Assembly (NCBI RefSeq): GCF_036320485.1
Contig: NZ_CP132911.1
Coordinates: 248,001-312,000, forward strand
Origin: Dyella sp. A6
GTDB lineage: Bacteria; Pseudomonadota; Gammaproteobacteria; Xanthomonadales; Rhodanobacteraceae
Direction of reading: 5' to 3'
DNA: 64,000 nt
Of the stretch, positions 25,858 through 37,272 are shown piece after piece. The notes under the pieces are model-generated. The model saw only the letters and a list, made by a program, of their open reading frames with translations. It was not told the DNA's origin and did not search any database. Position 1 is the stretch's first letter; the number at the start of each line of letters is the position of its first letter. The position numbers and the translations under genes are program-made.

Positions 25858-27426
25858 TCAGGTACGCAACAGCAGGCGGTAGGCCGGGTTGGCGCTCTCG
25901 TCCTGGTGCGGGTAACCCAGGGTGTCGACAAAGCGCTGGAGTTCCGGCGCCTCGTGCGGCGGCACCTGGATGCCGACCAGGATGCGGCCATAGTCGGCAC
26001 CCTGGTTGCGATAGTGGAACAGGCTGATGTTCCAGTCCGGGTTCATGTGATCGAGAAAGCGGGCGAGTGCGCCGGGTCGCTCGGGAAATTCGAACGCGTA
26101 CAGGCGTTCGTCACGGGCCAGCGGCGAGCGGCCGCCGACCATGTGGCGCAGATGCAGCTTCGCCAGCTCGTCATCGGTGAGGTCGAGCACCGCAAAACCC
26201 TGCGCGTGGAAGGCCGCGACCAGCGCTTCGCGCTCGCCACGGTTGGTCGTCTGCACACCCACGAACAGGTGGGCCTGTTCGGCGTCACCGATGCGGTAGT
26301 TGAATTCGGTGATGCCGTGCTGGCCCAGCGCGGCGCAGAAGCGGCGGAAGCTGCCGCGTTCCTCGGGAATGCTGACCGCAAACACCGCCTCGCGCTGCTC
26401 GCCGACGTCGGCGCGTTCGGCCACGAAGCGCAGGCGGTCGAAATTCATATTGGCTCCGGAGATCACCGCGACCAACGCGCCGTCGCCGACATCCTGGTGC
26501 GTGGCGGCATACTGCTTGAGCCCGGCCAGCGCCAGCGCGCCGGCCGGTTCGGGCACGCTGCGCGTTTCCTGGTAAATGTCGCGGATCGCGGCGCAGATGG
26601 CATCGGTATCCACCCGCAGCATCGCGTCGACGTGGCGTTGGCACAGGGCGAAGGTGAGCGCGCCGACCTGCTTCACGGCGGTGCCGTCGGCGAACAGTCC
26701 AACGTCGGACAGCAACACGCGCGAACCTTGCTCGAGCGACTGCGCCATGGCATCCGAGTCGCTGGCCTGCACGCCGATGACCTCGACCTCCGGACGTTCG
26801 GCCTTGATGCATGCGGCGATGCCGGACAGCAGGCCACCGCCGCCGACCGGCACGAACACCGCGTGCAGCGGGCCAGGGCATTGGCGCAGCAGTTCTAGGC
26901 CCACGGTGGCCTGACCGGCGATCACGTCGGGGTCGTCGAACGGGTGCACGAAGGTGCTGCCGCGCTCGACCTGCAGGCGCGCGGCGGCGGCCTGCGCGTC
27001 GCTGTAGGAATCACCCGCCAGCACCACCTCCACGAATTCGCTGCCGAAGCGGCGCACCGCATCCACCTTTACCTGGGGTGCGGTGACCGGCATCACGATG
27101 ACGGCGGGAATGCGCAGTTTTGCCGCAGCCAGTGCCACGCCCTGCGCGTGGTTGCCCGCGGATGCGGCGATCACACCGCGCTCGCGCTGTGCCGGGTCGA
27201 GCTGCACCATGCGGTTGTAGGCGCCGCGCAGCTTGAACGAGAACACCGGTTGCTGGTCTTCGCGCTTGAGCAGCACCTTCGCACCGAGCCGGGCTGACAA
27301 CAGCGGTGCGGACTCCAGCGCCGACTCGCGTGCCACTTCGTAGACGCGCGCGGTCTGTGCACGGGCGGGCACGTCACACTCGCCGGCATCGACGGCGGGG
27401 TCGAGGTCGGCGGTGCGGGCATTCAC
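25858..27426 (-). CDS. ilvA: Threonine ammonia-lyase, biosynthetic
   Basis: 522 residues. Deaminates threonine to 2-ketobutyrate, the first step toward isoleucine. The PLP domain has the Schiff-base Lys65 in [23 protein letters not shown] and the glycine loop [11 protein letters not shown]. The C-terminal part has two ACT-like regulatory repeats (about residues 345-420 and 440-515), which normally bind isoleucine as feedback inhibitor. Its start overlaps the end of ilvM by 4 bases (ATGA type). It links the nearby hom-thrB-thrC operon to the ilv genes. Confidence 0.96.
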   Translation of the reverse strand: MNARTADLDPAVDAGECDVPARAQTARVYEVARESALESAPLLSARLGAKVLLKREDQQPVFSFKLRGAYNRMVQLDPAQRERGVIAASAGNHAQGVALAAAKLRIPAVIVMPVTAPQVKVDAVRRFGSEFVEVVLAGDSYSDAQAAAARLQVERGSTFVHPFDDPDVIAGQATVGLELLRQCPGPLHAVFVPVGGGGLLSGIAACIKAERPEVEVIGVQASDSDAMAQSLEQGSRVLLSDVGLFADGTAVKQVGALTFALCQRHVDAMLRVDTDAICAAIRDIYQETRSVPEPAGALALAGLKQYAATHQDVGDGALVAVISGANMNFDRLRFVAERADVGEQREAVFAVSIPEERGSFRRFCAALGQHGITEFNYRIGDAEQAHLFVGVQTTNRGEREALVAAFHAQGFAVLDLTDDELAKLHLRHMVGGRSPLARDERLYAFEFPERPGALARFLDHMNPDWNISLFHYRNQGADYGRILVGIQVPPHEAPELQRFVDTLGYPHQDESANPAYRLLLRT

Positions 27427-27701
27427 GGCTGGGCAGCCAGCGCCAGCGGATTGCTGTCGTCGCCGACCAGCGACAAGGTGTTGACGTCGATCACGTCGAC
27501 CAGCTTGCGCGTCTGCCGCACGATCTGTTCCAGCACCGCGGCGTTGCCGTGCAGTACCAGGGTCAGCTGCGAGACGGACGGGTCATGGGTGGCGGCGACG
27601 GTCAGCGAGTCGATGTTGCAGTGGCGTGCGGCGAACAGGCCGGCCACGCGGACCAGCGCGCCGGACTCGTTCTGCAGCAGGATGGATAGGGTATGTCTCA
27701 T
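27423..27701 (-). CDS. ilvM: Acetolactate synthase small (regulatory) subunit, ACT domain
   Basis: 92 residues forming one ACT domain: LSILLQNESGALVRVAGLFAARHCNIDSLTV, with a second strand pair LTLVLHGNAAVLEQIVRQTRKLVDVIDV. It pairs with the catalytic subunit encoded immediately upstream; the size matches the short IlvM type of AHAS II rather than the ~160-residue IlvN/IlvH. Whether it confers valine sensitivity cannot be told from sequence. It overlaps ilvA by 4 bases. Confidence 0.88.
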   Translation of the reverse strand: MRHTLSILLQNESGALVRVAGLFAARHCNIDSLTVAATHDPSVSQLTLVLHGNAAVLEQIVRQTRKLVDVIDVNTLSLVGDDSNPLALAAQP

Positions 27702-27751
27702 GGCAACGCTCCCGTGGTCCTCGTTTGCATCGTTCCGGTGAAGACCGGTAT

Positions 27752-27780
27752 CCGGCGGCCTGTCGAGGGCAGGCCGCCGG
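27752..27780 (-). terminator. 11-bp perfect stem between ilvG and ilvM
   Basis: Arms 27752-27762 and 27770-27780 (CCGGCGGCCTG and its complement) with a 7-base loop, directly after the ilvG stop. There is no T-tract, so complete termination is unlikely. It more likely stabilises the upstream mRNA or reduces expression of the distal genes. Confidence 0.5.
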
Positions 27781-27783
27781 GAA

Positions 27784-29652
27784 TCAGAACATGTCGGTGG
27801 TGGCGCTTTCCGGCGCGGATGGCGGCTCGCGCGAAGCGATGAAGTCGCCGGTGATCATCTGCGCATAGGTCGCGCCCGGGCCTACCATCGGGTAGACGCC
27901 GGCATCCGGGTCGATCATCACTTCAAGGAAGGCCGGGCCGTCGAAAGCGAGGAACTCGGCGATGGTGCTTTCCAACTGCGCCTTGTCGTCCAGCCGGCGC
28001 GCCCAGGCAAAGCCGTCGGCTTCGGCAGCCTTGATGAAGTCCTTGCGGTGTAGGCTCTTGTCCGAGGCGGCGAAACGGCCCTTGAAGTAAAGCTTCTGCC
28101 ACTGGCGCACCATGCCGTCGCCGATGTTGTTCAGCACCACCACCTTCAGCGGCAGGCCGTAGGTGGTCACGGTTTCCAGCTCGCCCACGTTCATGCGGAT
28201 GCTGGCGTCGCCGTCGATGTCGATCACCAGCGCATCGGGTCGCGCGAACTGCGCACCGATCGCCGCCGGCAGGCCGAAGCCCATCGTGCCCATCGAGCCG
28301 GAGGTGAGCCATTGGCGCGGCTGCTTGAAGTCGAAGAACTGCGCCGACCACATCTGGTGCTGGCCGACGCCGGTGCTCACCACGGCGCGACCCTCGGTGT
28401 GGCGGTTGATCGCCTCGATCACCGCCTGCGGCTGGATCAGCGGACTGGCGCGGTCGTAGCCCATGGCGTGGTCGTGCTTGAGTGCGGCGATATGCGCGTG
28501 CCACTCGGCCGGTGCGGTGCTCACGCCGTGGCTGCGGCCATAGTCGAGCAGCCGTTCCAGCGACGGCCGCAGCGGCCCCATGTGGTGCCAGTCCACCGGC
28601 TTCACCTTGCCGATCTCGGCCGGGTCGATGTCGATCTGCGCGATGAATCGGGCGTGCGGCGCGAACTGTTCGGGCACGCCGGCCACGCGGTCGTCGAAGC
28701 GCGCGCCGAGTGCCAGCAGGAAGTCGCAGTCTTCCACTGCGTAGTTGGCGTAGGCGGTGCCGTGCATGCCCAGCATGTGCAGCGCCAGCGGACTGCGGGT
28801 GTCGATCGCGCCCAGTCCCATCAGGGTGGTGGTGACAGGCAGCCCGAAGGCCTCGGCGAAGGCGCGCAGCGCTGGCGCGGCGGCTGCCGCGATCACGCCG
28901 CCGCCGGCATAGATCAGCGGACGCCTGGCGCGGGTCAGCGCCTCGAAGAAGCGCGCGCAGTCCTCGTCGTTCAGCCGCGCCTCTTCCACCGCCCGCAGGC
29001 GGGCGCGGTAGCCGGGGATCGGCAGCCGGCTGGTACCGTCGAAGTGCAGCGGCGTGTTCTGCACATTCTTGGGAATATCCACCACCACCGGGCCGGGCCG
29101 CCCGCTGCGGGCGATTTCGAAGGCGGTGCGCAGGGTGGCTTCCAGGGTGTCGGCATCGGTGACCAGGAACACGTGCTTGGCGCAGGCGCCCATGATGTTG
29201 CTGACCGGTGCTTCCTGGAACGCGTCGGTGCCCAGCGAGGGCGTGGCCACCTGGCCGCAGATCACCACCATCGGCGTGGAGTCGGCCATCGCATCGCGCA
29301 CCGGCGTCACCATGTTGGTAGCGCCCGGGCCCGAGGTGACGATGGCGACGCCGACCTGGCCGGAGGCGCGCGCGAAGCCGGATGCCATGAAGCCGGCGCC
29401 CTGCTCGTTGGCGGGAACCACCAGCGGCATCGGGTCACGCCCGTCGGCATCGGCATGTTCGGCGTTGTAGCGGAACACGGCGTCGTACACCGGCAGGATC
29501 GCACCGCCGGAATAGCCGAACAGTACGCTGCAAGCTTCGTCGGCGAGTACCTGTACCACCACCTCGGCGCCGGTCATCGGCTGGCCGGCGAGCGGGTGCC
29601 GGTCGGTGGAAGGGGCGGGGGCAGCCTTGGCTGGCAGCGATGAAGTGGTCAC
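27784..29652 (-). CDS. ilvG: Acetolactate synthase large (catalytic) subunit
   Basis: 622 residues from the GTG at 29652, chosen because CAGGAAC lies 6-8 bases upstream and the ThDP-enzyme homology begins soon after; an upstream extension to 29769 is unlikely. ThDP-enzyme features: catalytic Glu in VPANEQGAGFMASGFARA, SGPGATNMVTPV, and the cofactor motif GDASIRMNVGELETV...VVVLNN. It condenses two pyruvates, or pyruvate and 2-ketobutyrate. A proline/alanine-rich N-terminal tail of about 25 residues precedes the core. Partnered by ilvM downstream. Confidence 0.93.
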   Translation of the reverse strand: MTTSSLPAKAAPAPSTDRHPLAGQPMTGAEVVVQVLADEACSVLFGYSGGAILPVYDAVFRYNAEHADADGRDPMPLVVPANEQGAGFMASGFARASGQVGVAIVTSGPGATNMVTPVRDAMADSTPMVVICGQVATPSLGTDAFQEAPVSNIMGACAKHVFLVTDADTLEATLRTAFEIARSGRPGPVVVDIPKNVQNTPLHFDGTSRLPIPGYRARLRAVEEARLNDEDCARFFEALTRARRPLIYAGGGVIAAAAAPALRAFAEAFGLPVTTTLMGLGAIDTRSPLALHMLGMHGTAYANYAVEDCDFLLALGARFDDRVAGVPEQFAPHARFIAQIDIDPAEIGKVKPVDWHHMGPLRPSLERLLDYGRSHGVSTAPAEWHAHIAALKHDHAMGYDRASPLIQPQAVIEAINRHTEGRAVVSTGVGQHQMWSAQFFDFKQPRQWLTSGSMGTMGFGLPAAIGAQFARPDALVIDIDGDASIRMNVGELETVTTYGLPLKVVVLNNIGDGMVRQWQKLYFKGRFAASDKSLHRKDFIKAAEADGFAWARRLDDKAQLESTIAEFLAFDGPAFLEVMIDPDAGVYPMVGPGATYAQMITGDFIASREPPSAPESATTDMF

Positions 29653-29820
29653 GTGGGGTTCCTGTTGGCGCCGGCCGTGCCGGCGGGTAGTGGATACGTT
29701 CGTAACGGATGCGGCGTGGTGCCCGTGTTGCCTGCACGGGTATCCGGCGCACGACTGCGAAGCGGGCACGCGGCAGCGGATTCCGGCAGGCGACGGGACG
29801 ACGGCATCGACGTGCCGGGG

Positions 29821-30162
29821 TCAGTTGCGGATCAGTTCGTGTTCGACGGCCGGGTGCACCGGCACGCCGAAGGTGGCGATGATCTGCAGGTCCTGCTCCA
29901 GCGTGGAGAAGCGTTCCCAGGCAATGCCGTTGACGTCGGTGCTGCTGCTGTAGTCCGGCGCATCGTCGTCCTCGAAGCCCAGCTGGCAGATCCGGCCGGC
30001 CTTGTCGGGTTCCTGGCGGATCGAGAAGTTGAGGTTGTCGGTACGCCACATGGCGTAGACGCCATAGACCAGGGCCTGCGGCGGCTGGCCCAGGCGCTTG
30101 CTGTAATCGGCGATGGATGCGTCCAGGTCTGCAACGGCCAGGGCGATATGGAAGCGTTTCAT
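29821..30162 (-). CDS. VOC/glyoxalase-family protein inside the ilv operon
   Basis: 113 residues with one vicinal-oxygen-chelate fold: KRFHIALAVADLDASIADYSKRLGQPPQALVYGVYAMWRTDNLNFSIRQ..., resembling ArsI/CadI-like members. His5 and a Glu near residue 93 could be metal ligands. It sits between ilvC and ilvG in the same direction with 74- and 168-base gaps, so it is co-transcribed. Its role in branched-chain amino acid synthesis, if any, is unknown; detoxifying a reactive keto intermediate is a speculation. Confidence 0.8.
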   Translation of the reverse strand: MKRFHIALAVADLDASIADYSKRLGQPPQALVYGVYAMWRTDNLNFSIRQEPDKAGRICQLGFEDDDAPDYSSSTDVNGIAWERFSTLEQDLQIIATFGVPVHPAVEHELIRN

Positions 30163-30236
30163 GGCGTACCTCGTTCTCGTTCGTCGTGTGGAAAGCGGGC
30201 CGCGCGGCTCCATGCGCGTGCGGCCCGGTGCCGGAC

Positions 30237-31250
30237 TCAGCCGGTCTTCTTCAGCGGTTCGGCGGGCTTCGGTGCGGCGGGCTGCAGCCACGGCATGCGT
30301 GCACGCAGCTGCTTGCCGACCTGCTCGACCGGATGGTCGAGATCGGCCTGCTTGTACTGCTTGTAGTTGGGCAGGCCGGCGTTGTATTCGGCGATCCAGT
30401 TCTTCGCGAAGGTGCCGTTCTGGATGTCGGTCAGCACGTCCTTCATACGCGCCTTCACGCCGGCGTCGATCACCCGCGGGCCGCTCACGTAGTCGCCGTA
30501 CTGCGCGGTCTCGGAAACGAACTCCAGCATCCGCGTGATGCCGCCTTCGTAGAACAGGTCGACGATCAGCTTCAGTTCGTGCAGCACTTCGTAGTAGGCG
30601 ATCTCCGGCTGGTAACCCGCTTCCACCAGGGTTTCGAAGCCGGCCTGCACCAGCGAGCTGGCGCCGCCGCACAGCACCGCCTGCTCACCGAACAGGTCGG
30701 TCTCGGTCTCTTCCTTGAAGTCGGTCTTGATCAGCATGGCGCGACCGCCGCCGATACCGTCGGCATACGCCTTGGCAGTGGCTTCGGCATGCCCGCTGAC
30801 GTCCTGGTGCACGGCCCAGATGCAGGGCACGCCACGACCGCGTTCGTATTCGCTGCGGACCAGCGCACCCGGGCCCTTAGGGGCAACCAGGATCACGTCG
30901 ATGTCCTTGCGCGGGTCGATCTGCTTGAAGTGCACGTTGAAGCCGTGCGCAAACAGCAGCGTGGCACCCGGCTTGATGTTCGGCTCGATGGCGTCCTTGT
31001 AGAGCGCCGGCTGCACCATGTCGGGGGTGAGCACGGCGACCAGGTCGGCGCCGCGTACCGCTTCGGCCGGTTCCATGACGGCGAAGCCGTCGGTGTAGGC
31101 GCGGTTCCACGAGGGACCGCCCTTGCGCAGGCCGACCACGACGTCGAGGCCGGAGTCCTTCAGGTTGAGCGCGTGTGCGCGGCCCTGGCTGCCGTAGCCG
31201 AGGACGGCGATACGGGCCTTGGCAAGCGTGTCGTTGGCAGGGGTGCTCAT
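30237..31250 (-). CDS. ilvC: Ketol-acid reductoisomerase, class I
   Basis: 337 residues, the short class I form. It isomerises and reduces acetolactate or acetohydroxybutyrate with NADPH and Mg. The Rossmann loop is [15 protein letters not shown] with [11 protein letters not shown] as the cofactor-specificity loop. The knotted C-domain has [32 protein letters not shown] and SGPRV. A proline/lysine-rich tail ([13 protein letters not shown]) follows. AAGGAG lies 8-9 bases before the start. A terminator 78-105 bases upstream separates it from leuB. Confidence 0.96.
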   Translation of the reverse strand: MSTPANDTLAKARIAVLGYGSQGRAHALNLKDSGLDVVVGLRKGGPSWNRAYTDGFAVMEPAEAVRGADLVAVLTPDMVQPALYKDAIEPNIKPGATLLFAHGFNVHFKQIDPRKDIDVILVAPKGPGALVRSEYERGRGVPCIWAVHQDVSGHAEATAKAYADGIGGGRAMLIKTDFKEETETDLFGEQAVLCGGASSLVQAGFETLVEAGYQPEIAYYEVLHELKLIVDLFYEGGITRMLEFVSETAQYGDYVSGPRVIDAGVKARMKDVLTDIQNGTFAKNWIAEYNAGLPNYKQYKQADLDHPVEQVGKQLRARMPWLQPAAPKPAEPLKKTG

Positions 31251-31315
31251 GCGGTGACTCCTTGGTCGTATGGGTGATAGATGGTGCTGGCGATAGGAAG
31301 GGCTGCTGGGGTCAT
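31247..31315 (-). CDS. Possible 22-codon upstream ORF coupled to ilvC
   Basis: An ATG at 31315 opens a 22-residue frame ([15 protein letters not shown]...) whose TGA overlaps the ilvC ATG (ATGA arrangement). It starts only 13 bases after the T-tract of the terminator upstream. It has no obvious ribosome-binding site and no run of Leu/Ile/Val codons, so it is not a classical attenuation leader. It may couple ilvC translation or may be chance. Confidence 0.3.
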   Translation of the reverse strand: MTPAALPIASTIYHPYDQGVTA

Positions 31316-31327
31316 GGCGCTAAGGGC

Positions 31328-31355
31328 CAAAAAAACGGGCACGTCCTTGTGCCTC
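31328..31355 (-). terminator. Rho-independent terminator between leuB and ilvC
   Basis: On the minus strand GGCAC, a 6-base loop and GTGCC are followed within 2 bases by seven T residues (A-run at 31329-31335 on the plus strand). The stem begins 20 bases after the leuB stop. It should end or reduce transcription before ilvC. Confidence 0.75.
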
Positions 31356-31374
31356 TTGGGTAAAAGGGACGCGA

Positions 31375-32469
31375 TCAGCCACATGCGCGTGCCTCGCTGG
31401 ATGCATTGCGCCCGGCGGCCTGCTCGTCCAGGGCGGCGAGCACGGCGTCGCGCACGGTGTCGGTGCCGGCGCTGCCGCCGATGTCGCGGCTGTGCGGACC
31501 GTGTGCCAGCACGTGGTCGACCGCCGCCTCGACGGCCTGGGCCTCGACCTCCAGCCGCAGCGAATGGCGCAGCAGCAGGGCGACCGAGAGGATGGTGCCG
31601 ACCGGGTTGGCCACACCCTGGCCGGCGATGTCGGGTGCCGAGCCGTGGATGGGCTCGTAAAGACCCTTGCTGCCTTCGCCCAGCGAGGCGGAAGGCAGCA
31701 GGCCCAGCGAGCCGGCCAGCGCTGCGGCCTCGTCGGTGAGGATGTCGCCGAACAGGTTCTCGGTGACCACCACGTCGTAGCGGCCCGGCTGGGTCAGCAG
31801 CAGCATCGCCATCGAGTCGACCAGCTGGTGCTCCAGCTTCACGTCGGGGTAGTCGGCCGCGATGCGGGTGACGGTGCGGCGCCACAGACGCGAGGTCTCC
31901 AGCACGTTGGCCTTGTCGACCGAGGTGACATGCTTGCGACGCGCACGCGCCAGCTCGAAGGCGCGACGGGTGACGCGTTCGACCTCGGCCACGGTGTACT
32001 TGCATTCGTCGGTGGCCGCATCGGCGGTCTTGGTCTTGAGGCCGAAGTAGGCGCCGCCGGTCAGTTCGCGCACGAACAGCACGTCGACGTTGTCCAGCCG
32101 CTCGGTCTTCAACGGCGACAGCGCGGCCAGCGCCGGGTGCACCTGCAGCGGGCGCAGGTTGGCGTACACGCCCAGCGCGGCACGCAGTGCCAGCAGGCCC
32201 TGTTCCGGGCGCACCGGCGCATTCGGGTCGGACCATTTCGGGCCGCCCACGGCACCCAGCAGCACCGCATCGGCGGCCTGGCAGGCAGCCAGTGAGTCGG
32301 CGGGCAGCGGTTCGCCGGTGGCGTCGATGGCGGCGCCACCGATCAGGTGCTCGTCGAACGCGAAGTCGTGGCCGTGCCGGCGGGCGATGGCCTGCAGCAC
32401 GGCGACCGCGGCGGCGGTGACCTCCGGGCCGACGCCGTCGCCGGGCAGGGTGACGATGCGTGCTTTCAT
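31375..32469 (-). CDS. leuB: 3-Isopropylmalate dehydrogenase
   Basis: 364 residues. NAD-dependent oxidation and decarboxylation of 3-isopropylmalate in leucine synthesis. Visible features: LPGDGVGPEV near the start, VGGPKW, the Arg-rich substrate loop RPEQGLLALR, TSVDKANVLETSRLWRR with the catalytic Lys, and the NAD signature ENLFGDILTDEAA...HGSAPDIAGQGVANP. It follows leuD after 79 bases and is followed by a terminator. Confidence 0.96.
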   Translation of the reverse strand: MKARIVTLPGDGVGPEVTAAAVAVLQAIARRHGHDFAFDEHLIGGAAIDATGEPLPADSLAACQAADAVLLGAVGGPKWSDPNAPVRPEQGLLALRAALGVYANLRPLQVHPALAALSPLKTERLDNVDVLFVRELTGGAYFGLKTKTADAATDECKYTVAEVERVTRRAFELARARRKHVTSVDKANVLETSRLWRRTVTRIAADYPDVKLEHQLVDSMAMLLLTQPGRYDVVVTENLFGDILTDEAAALAGSLGLLPSASLGEGSKGLYEPIHGSAPDIAGQGVANPVGTILSVALLLRHSLRLEVEAQAVEAAVDHVLAHGPHSRDIGGSAGTDTVRDAVLAALDEQAAGRNASSEARACG

Positions 32470-32548
32470 GCGTGGGTGTCCTCGTGCTTCGTGGTGTCAT
32501 GACCGGCGCCGGAGCGACGGCAAGCGGATGGGGTGAATGTGACCGGGC

Positions 32549-33133
32549 TCATGCGGCCGCCTGGTGGCGCGTCTCGAAGGCTTCGATGGCATCGCCGTGC
32601 TGCAGCAGGAAGCCGAGCTGGTCCACGCCTTCGAGCAGGCAGTGGCGCGCGAACGGCTCCAGTTCGAAGCGGATGTGACCGCCATCGGGCAGCGCGATCA
32701 CCTGCTCGCGCACGTCGATCGACAGCTCCACGCCGGGGTGCTCCAGCAGCCATTGATGCTCGGCCGGGCTGACCACGATGGCGAGCAGGCCGTTCTTCAG
32801 CGCGTTGTTGCGGAAGATGTCCGCGATCTCGCTGCACAGCACCGCCTGCAGACCGAAGTCCAGCAGCGCCCACGGCGCGTGCTCGCGCGAGGAGCCGCAG
32901 CCGAAGTTGCGCCCGGCGACCAGGATCGAGCAGCCGCGCGCCTCGGGCCGGTTCAGCGGAAAGGCCGGGTTGTCGCTGCCATCGGGCAGGTAGCGCCAGT
33001 CGTTGAAGCACAGCTTGCCCAGACCTTCGCGTGTGGTGGTGGTGAGGAAGCGCGCGGGGATGATGCGGTCGGTGTCGATGTTCTCGTCGGTCAGCACGGC
33101 CGTGCGCGAATGAATGCGGGTGACGGGGTTCAT
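32549..33133 (-). CDS. leuD: 3-Isopropylmalate dehydratase small subunit
   Basis: 194 residues. Swivel domain of the LeuCD isomerase that converts 2- to 3-isopropylmalate. [15 protein letters not shown] and the signature [16 protein letters not shown] are present. It starts inside the last codons of leuC (4-base overlap), so the two subunits are translationally coupled. Confidence 0.96.
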   Translation of the reverse strand: MNPVTRIHSRTAVLTDENIDTDRIIPARFLTTTTREGLGKLCFNDWRYLPDGSDNPAFPLNRPEARGCSILVAGRNFGCGSSREHAPWALLDFGLQAVLCSEIADIFRNNALKNGLLAIVVSPAEHQWLLEHPGVELSIDVREQVIALPDGGHIRFELEPFARHCLLEGVDQLGFLLQHGDAIEAFETRHQAAA

Positions 33134-34545
33134 GCGGCCTGCTCCTGGTCGATGTACACACGCGGGTCGGCGATGGTGCCGGCGATGGCCGAGGCCGCGG
33201 CGGTGGCCGGGCTGGCCAGCACCGTGCGCGCGCCCTTGCCCTGGCGGCCCTCGAAGTTGCGGTTGGAAGTGGATACGACCAGCTGGCCCGGCTGTGCCAG
33301 GTCGCCGTTCATCGCGATGCACATGGAGCAGCCGGGCACGCGCCACTCGGCTCCTGCCGCGGTGAACACCTCGTGCAGGCCTTCGCGCTCGGCGTCGCGG
33401 CGCACCGCTTCCGAGCCGGGCACCACCAGCATGCGCACACCCTCGGCGACGCGGCGGCCGCGCAGCACGTTGGCGGCTTCGCGCAGGTCGGACAGGCGTG
33501 AATTGGTACAGCTGCCGACGAACACCACGTCCACCGGCGTGCCCTGCATCGGCTGGCCGGCGCGGCTCTGCATGTAGTCCAGCGCGCGTTGCTCGACGGC
33601 ATTGCGTGCAGCCGGTACCGGTGCGTCCATCGCGATCGCCATGCCGGGGTGGGTGCCGTAGGTGACGGTGGGCTTCACCGTGGTCGCGTCGACACGCACT
33701 TCGCGGTCGTAGTGCGCGCCCGGGTCGGTCTTCAGCGTGCGCCAGTGCGCCACGGCCTTGTCCCAGGCTTCGCCGTGCGGCGCCTGCGGACGGCCCTTCA
33801 ACCAGGCGAAGGTGGTTTCGTCCGGTGCGATCAGGCCGGCGCGCGCGCCCGCTTCGATCGACATGTTGCACACCGTCATGCGCTCTTCCATCGACAGCGC
33901 CTCGATCGCCGCGCCGCGATATTCCAGGACGTGGCCGGTGCCGCCGTCCACACCGATCTGGCCGATGATGTGCAGGATCAGGTCCTTCGCACCGACGCCC
34001 GGCGGCAAGGCGCCGTCGACATGGATCGCCAGCGTTTTCGGCTTGCGCTGCAGCAGGCACTGGGTGGCCATCACATGGCCCACCTCGGTGGTGCCGATGC
34101 CGAACGCCAGCGCGCCGAACGCGCCATGGGTGGAGGTGTGGCTGTCGCCACAGACGATGGTCATGCCCGGACGGGTCGCGCCCAGCTCGGGGCCGATCAC
34201 GTGCACGATGCCGCGGTCGCTGCTGTCCCAGCCGTGCAGCTCCACGCCGAATTCGCGGCAGTTGGTTTCCAGCTGCGCGACCTGCGCCTTGGCCTCGGCA
34301 TTGGCGTACGGACGCTCGCCGTCGGCACCGGCCGGCAGGGTCGGGGTGGAATGATCAAGCGTGGCCAGGGTGCGGTCCGGGCGGCGCAGCTTCAGGCCGC
34401 GCGCGCGCAGCACATCGAAGGCCTGCGGCGAGGTGACTTCGTGCACCAGGTGCAGGTCGATGTACAGGATGGCCGGAGTGTCGGCGCTTTCGGGTGCGAC
34501 GACATGAGCATCCCAGATTTTCTCGAACAAGGTACGTGGAGCCAT
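33130..34545 (-). CDS. leuC: 3-Isopropylmalate dehydratase large subunit
   Basis: 471 residues. Aconitase-type catalytic subunit; the [4Fe-4S] ligands lie in [14 protein letters not shown] and [11 protein letters not shown]. The start [16 protein letters not shown] is the usual LeuC start. Its ATG overlaps the ilvE stop by one base (TAATG). Confidence 0.96.
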   Translation of the reverse strand: MAPRTLFEKIWDAHVVAPESADTPAILYIDLHLVHEVTSPQAFDVLRARGLKLRRPDRTLATLDHSTPTLPAGADGERPYANAEAKAQVAQLETNCREFGVELHGWDSSDRGIVHVIGPELGATRPGMTIVCGDSHTSTHGAFGALAFGIGTTEVGHVMATQCLLQRKPKTLAIHVDGALPPGVGAKDLILHIIGQIGVDGGTGHVLEYRGAAIEALSMEERMTVCNMSIEAGARAGLIAPDETTFAWLKGRPQAPHGEAWDKAVAHWRTLKTDPGAHYDREVRVDATTVKPTVTYGTHPGMAIAMDAPVPAARNAVEQRALDYMQSRAGQPMQGTPVDVVFVGSCTNSRLSDLREAANVLRGRRVAEGVRMLVVPGSEAVRRDAEREGLHEVFTAAGAEWRVPGCSMCIAMNGDLAQPGQLVVSTSNRNFEGRQGKGARTVLASPATAAASAIAGTIADPRVYIDQEQAA

Positions 34546-35531
34546 TACGCCGTGACCTCCGTCGAAGCAGGGCTGGAGTGGGAAGAATGGTCAGGAGTGG
34601 TGTCTTCTGGGTTCGCAGGCTGGACGACCTCGAGCCAGCCCCAGCGGTCGGTGGTGCGGCCGTCGAACAGGCCGAAGAAGGCATCGCGCAGCGCACGCGT
34701 CACCGGACCGGGCGTGCCGTTTCCGACCGCCTTGCGGTCGACCGAGCGCACCGGGGTGATCTCGGCGGCGGTGCCGGTCATGAACACTTCGTCGGCGGTG
34801 TACAGCGCCTCGCGCGGCAGGTCGCGTTCTTCCACCGACAGGCCCAGCTGTTCGGCCAGTACGATCACGCTGTCGCGGGTGATGCCGGCCAGGATGCCGG
34901 CGCTGGACGGCGGCGTCAGCAGCTTGCCCTTCTTGACCAGGAACAGGTTCTCGCCCGCGCCCTCGCTGAGGAGGCCGTTGTGGCCCAGTGCGATGCCTTC
35001 GTCGTAGCCGCCGCGGCGTGCTTCCATGCCGATCAGCTGGCTCGACAGGTAATTGCCGCCAGCCTTGGCCCAGCTGGGGATGGTGTTGGGGGCGGGACGA
35101 TGCCACGAGGACACGCAGACATCGGCACCACGCTCGGCCGCCTCGCCCAGGTACGCGCCCCATTCCAGCGCCATGATCGCCACCTCGACCGGAGCGCCGT
35201 CCTTCGGCAGCACACCCAGGCCGCCGGCGCCGCGGAACACCACGGGACGCACGTAGGCCGACTTCAGGTCGTTGGCGCGGATCACCGCATGGCAGGCGGC
35301 GTCGATTTCCGCTTCGCTGTAGCCGATGTCGATCTCGTAGACACGGGCCGATTCGAACAGGCGGCGGGTATGGTCGGCCAGACGGAAGTAGGCGGGGCCG
35401 TCCGGGGTGGCGTACACGCGCTCGCCCTCGAACACCGATGAGCCGTAGTGCAGGGCATGCGTGCTGACGTGGACGTTGGCCTCGTTCCACGGCTTGATGT
35501 GACCGTTGTGCCAGAGGAATGGGGTACTCAT
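34545..35531 (-). CDS. ilvE: Branched-chain amino acid aminotransferase
   Basis: 328 residues from the ATG at 35531; the frame is open further upstream, but family homology starts here. Fold-type IV PLP enzyme that makes Leu, Ile and Val from their keto acids with glutamate. [16 protein letters not shown], the PLP Lys in [15 protein letters not shown] and the [13 protein letters not shown] loop are present. A hydrophilic tail of about 20 residues extends past the E. coli end. It lies between leuA and leuC, an arrangement different from the enteric operons. Confidence 0.95.
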   Translation of the reverse strand: MSTPFLWHNGHIKPWNEANVHVSTHALHYGSSVFEGERVYATPDGPAYFRLADHTRRLFESARVYEIDIGYSEAEIDAACHAVIRANDLKSAYVRPVVFRGAGGLGVLPKDGAPVEVAIMALEWGAYLGEAAERGADVCVSSWHRPAPNTIPSWAKAGGNYLSSQLIGMEARRGGYDEGIALGHNGLLSEGAGENLFLVKKGKLLTPPSSAGILAGITRDSVIVLAEQLGLSVEERDLPREALYTADEVFMTGTAAEITPVRSVDRKAVGNGTPGPVTRALRDAFFGLFDGRTTDRWGWLEVVQPANPEDTTPDHSSHSSPASTEVTA

Positions 35532-35571
35532 CGGTAGCTCCGGGTGGTGGCGGGTTGCGGCATGGGTGGCA

Positions 35572-37158
<1,587 letters not shown>

Positions 37159-37194
37159 TGCTGGCTCCGCTTAAGGGTGCGATGCCGAGGGCAA

Positions 37195-37228
37195 CAAAAA
37201 ACCCCGCTCCATCTCTGGTGCGGGGTTC
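37195..37228 (-). terminator. Attenuator terminator of the leu operon
   Basis: AACCCCGC and GCGGGGTT form a perfect 8-bp stem (plus coordinates 37200-37207 and 37220-37227) with a U-tract from the A-run at 37195-37200 on the RNA strand. The 5' arm (CCCGCACC, 37224-37217) is complementary to GGTGCGGG at the end of the leader peptide gene (37284-37277). The same bases can therefore form an alternative antiterminator when a ribosome stalls upstream. Confidence 0.9.
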
Positions 37229-37272
37229 TCAGGGTGTTTCAGGTTTCTTTCTAGCTACCTGGACACATGCCC

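Noticed and set aside
29653..29820. Minus-strand small frame before ilvG as an attenuation leader
   Set aside because: It contains few Leu/Ile/Val codons in a row and no terminator follows.
23949..30162. Long plus-strand frames opposite the ilv genes
   Set aside because: They are mirror frames caused by high GC at third positions; the minus-strand genes have full family signatures.
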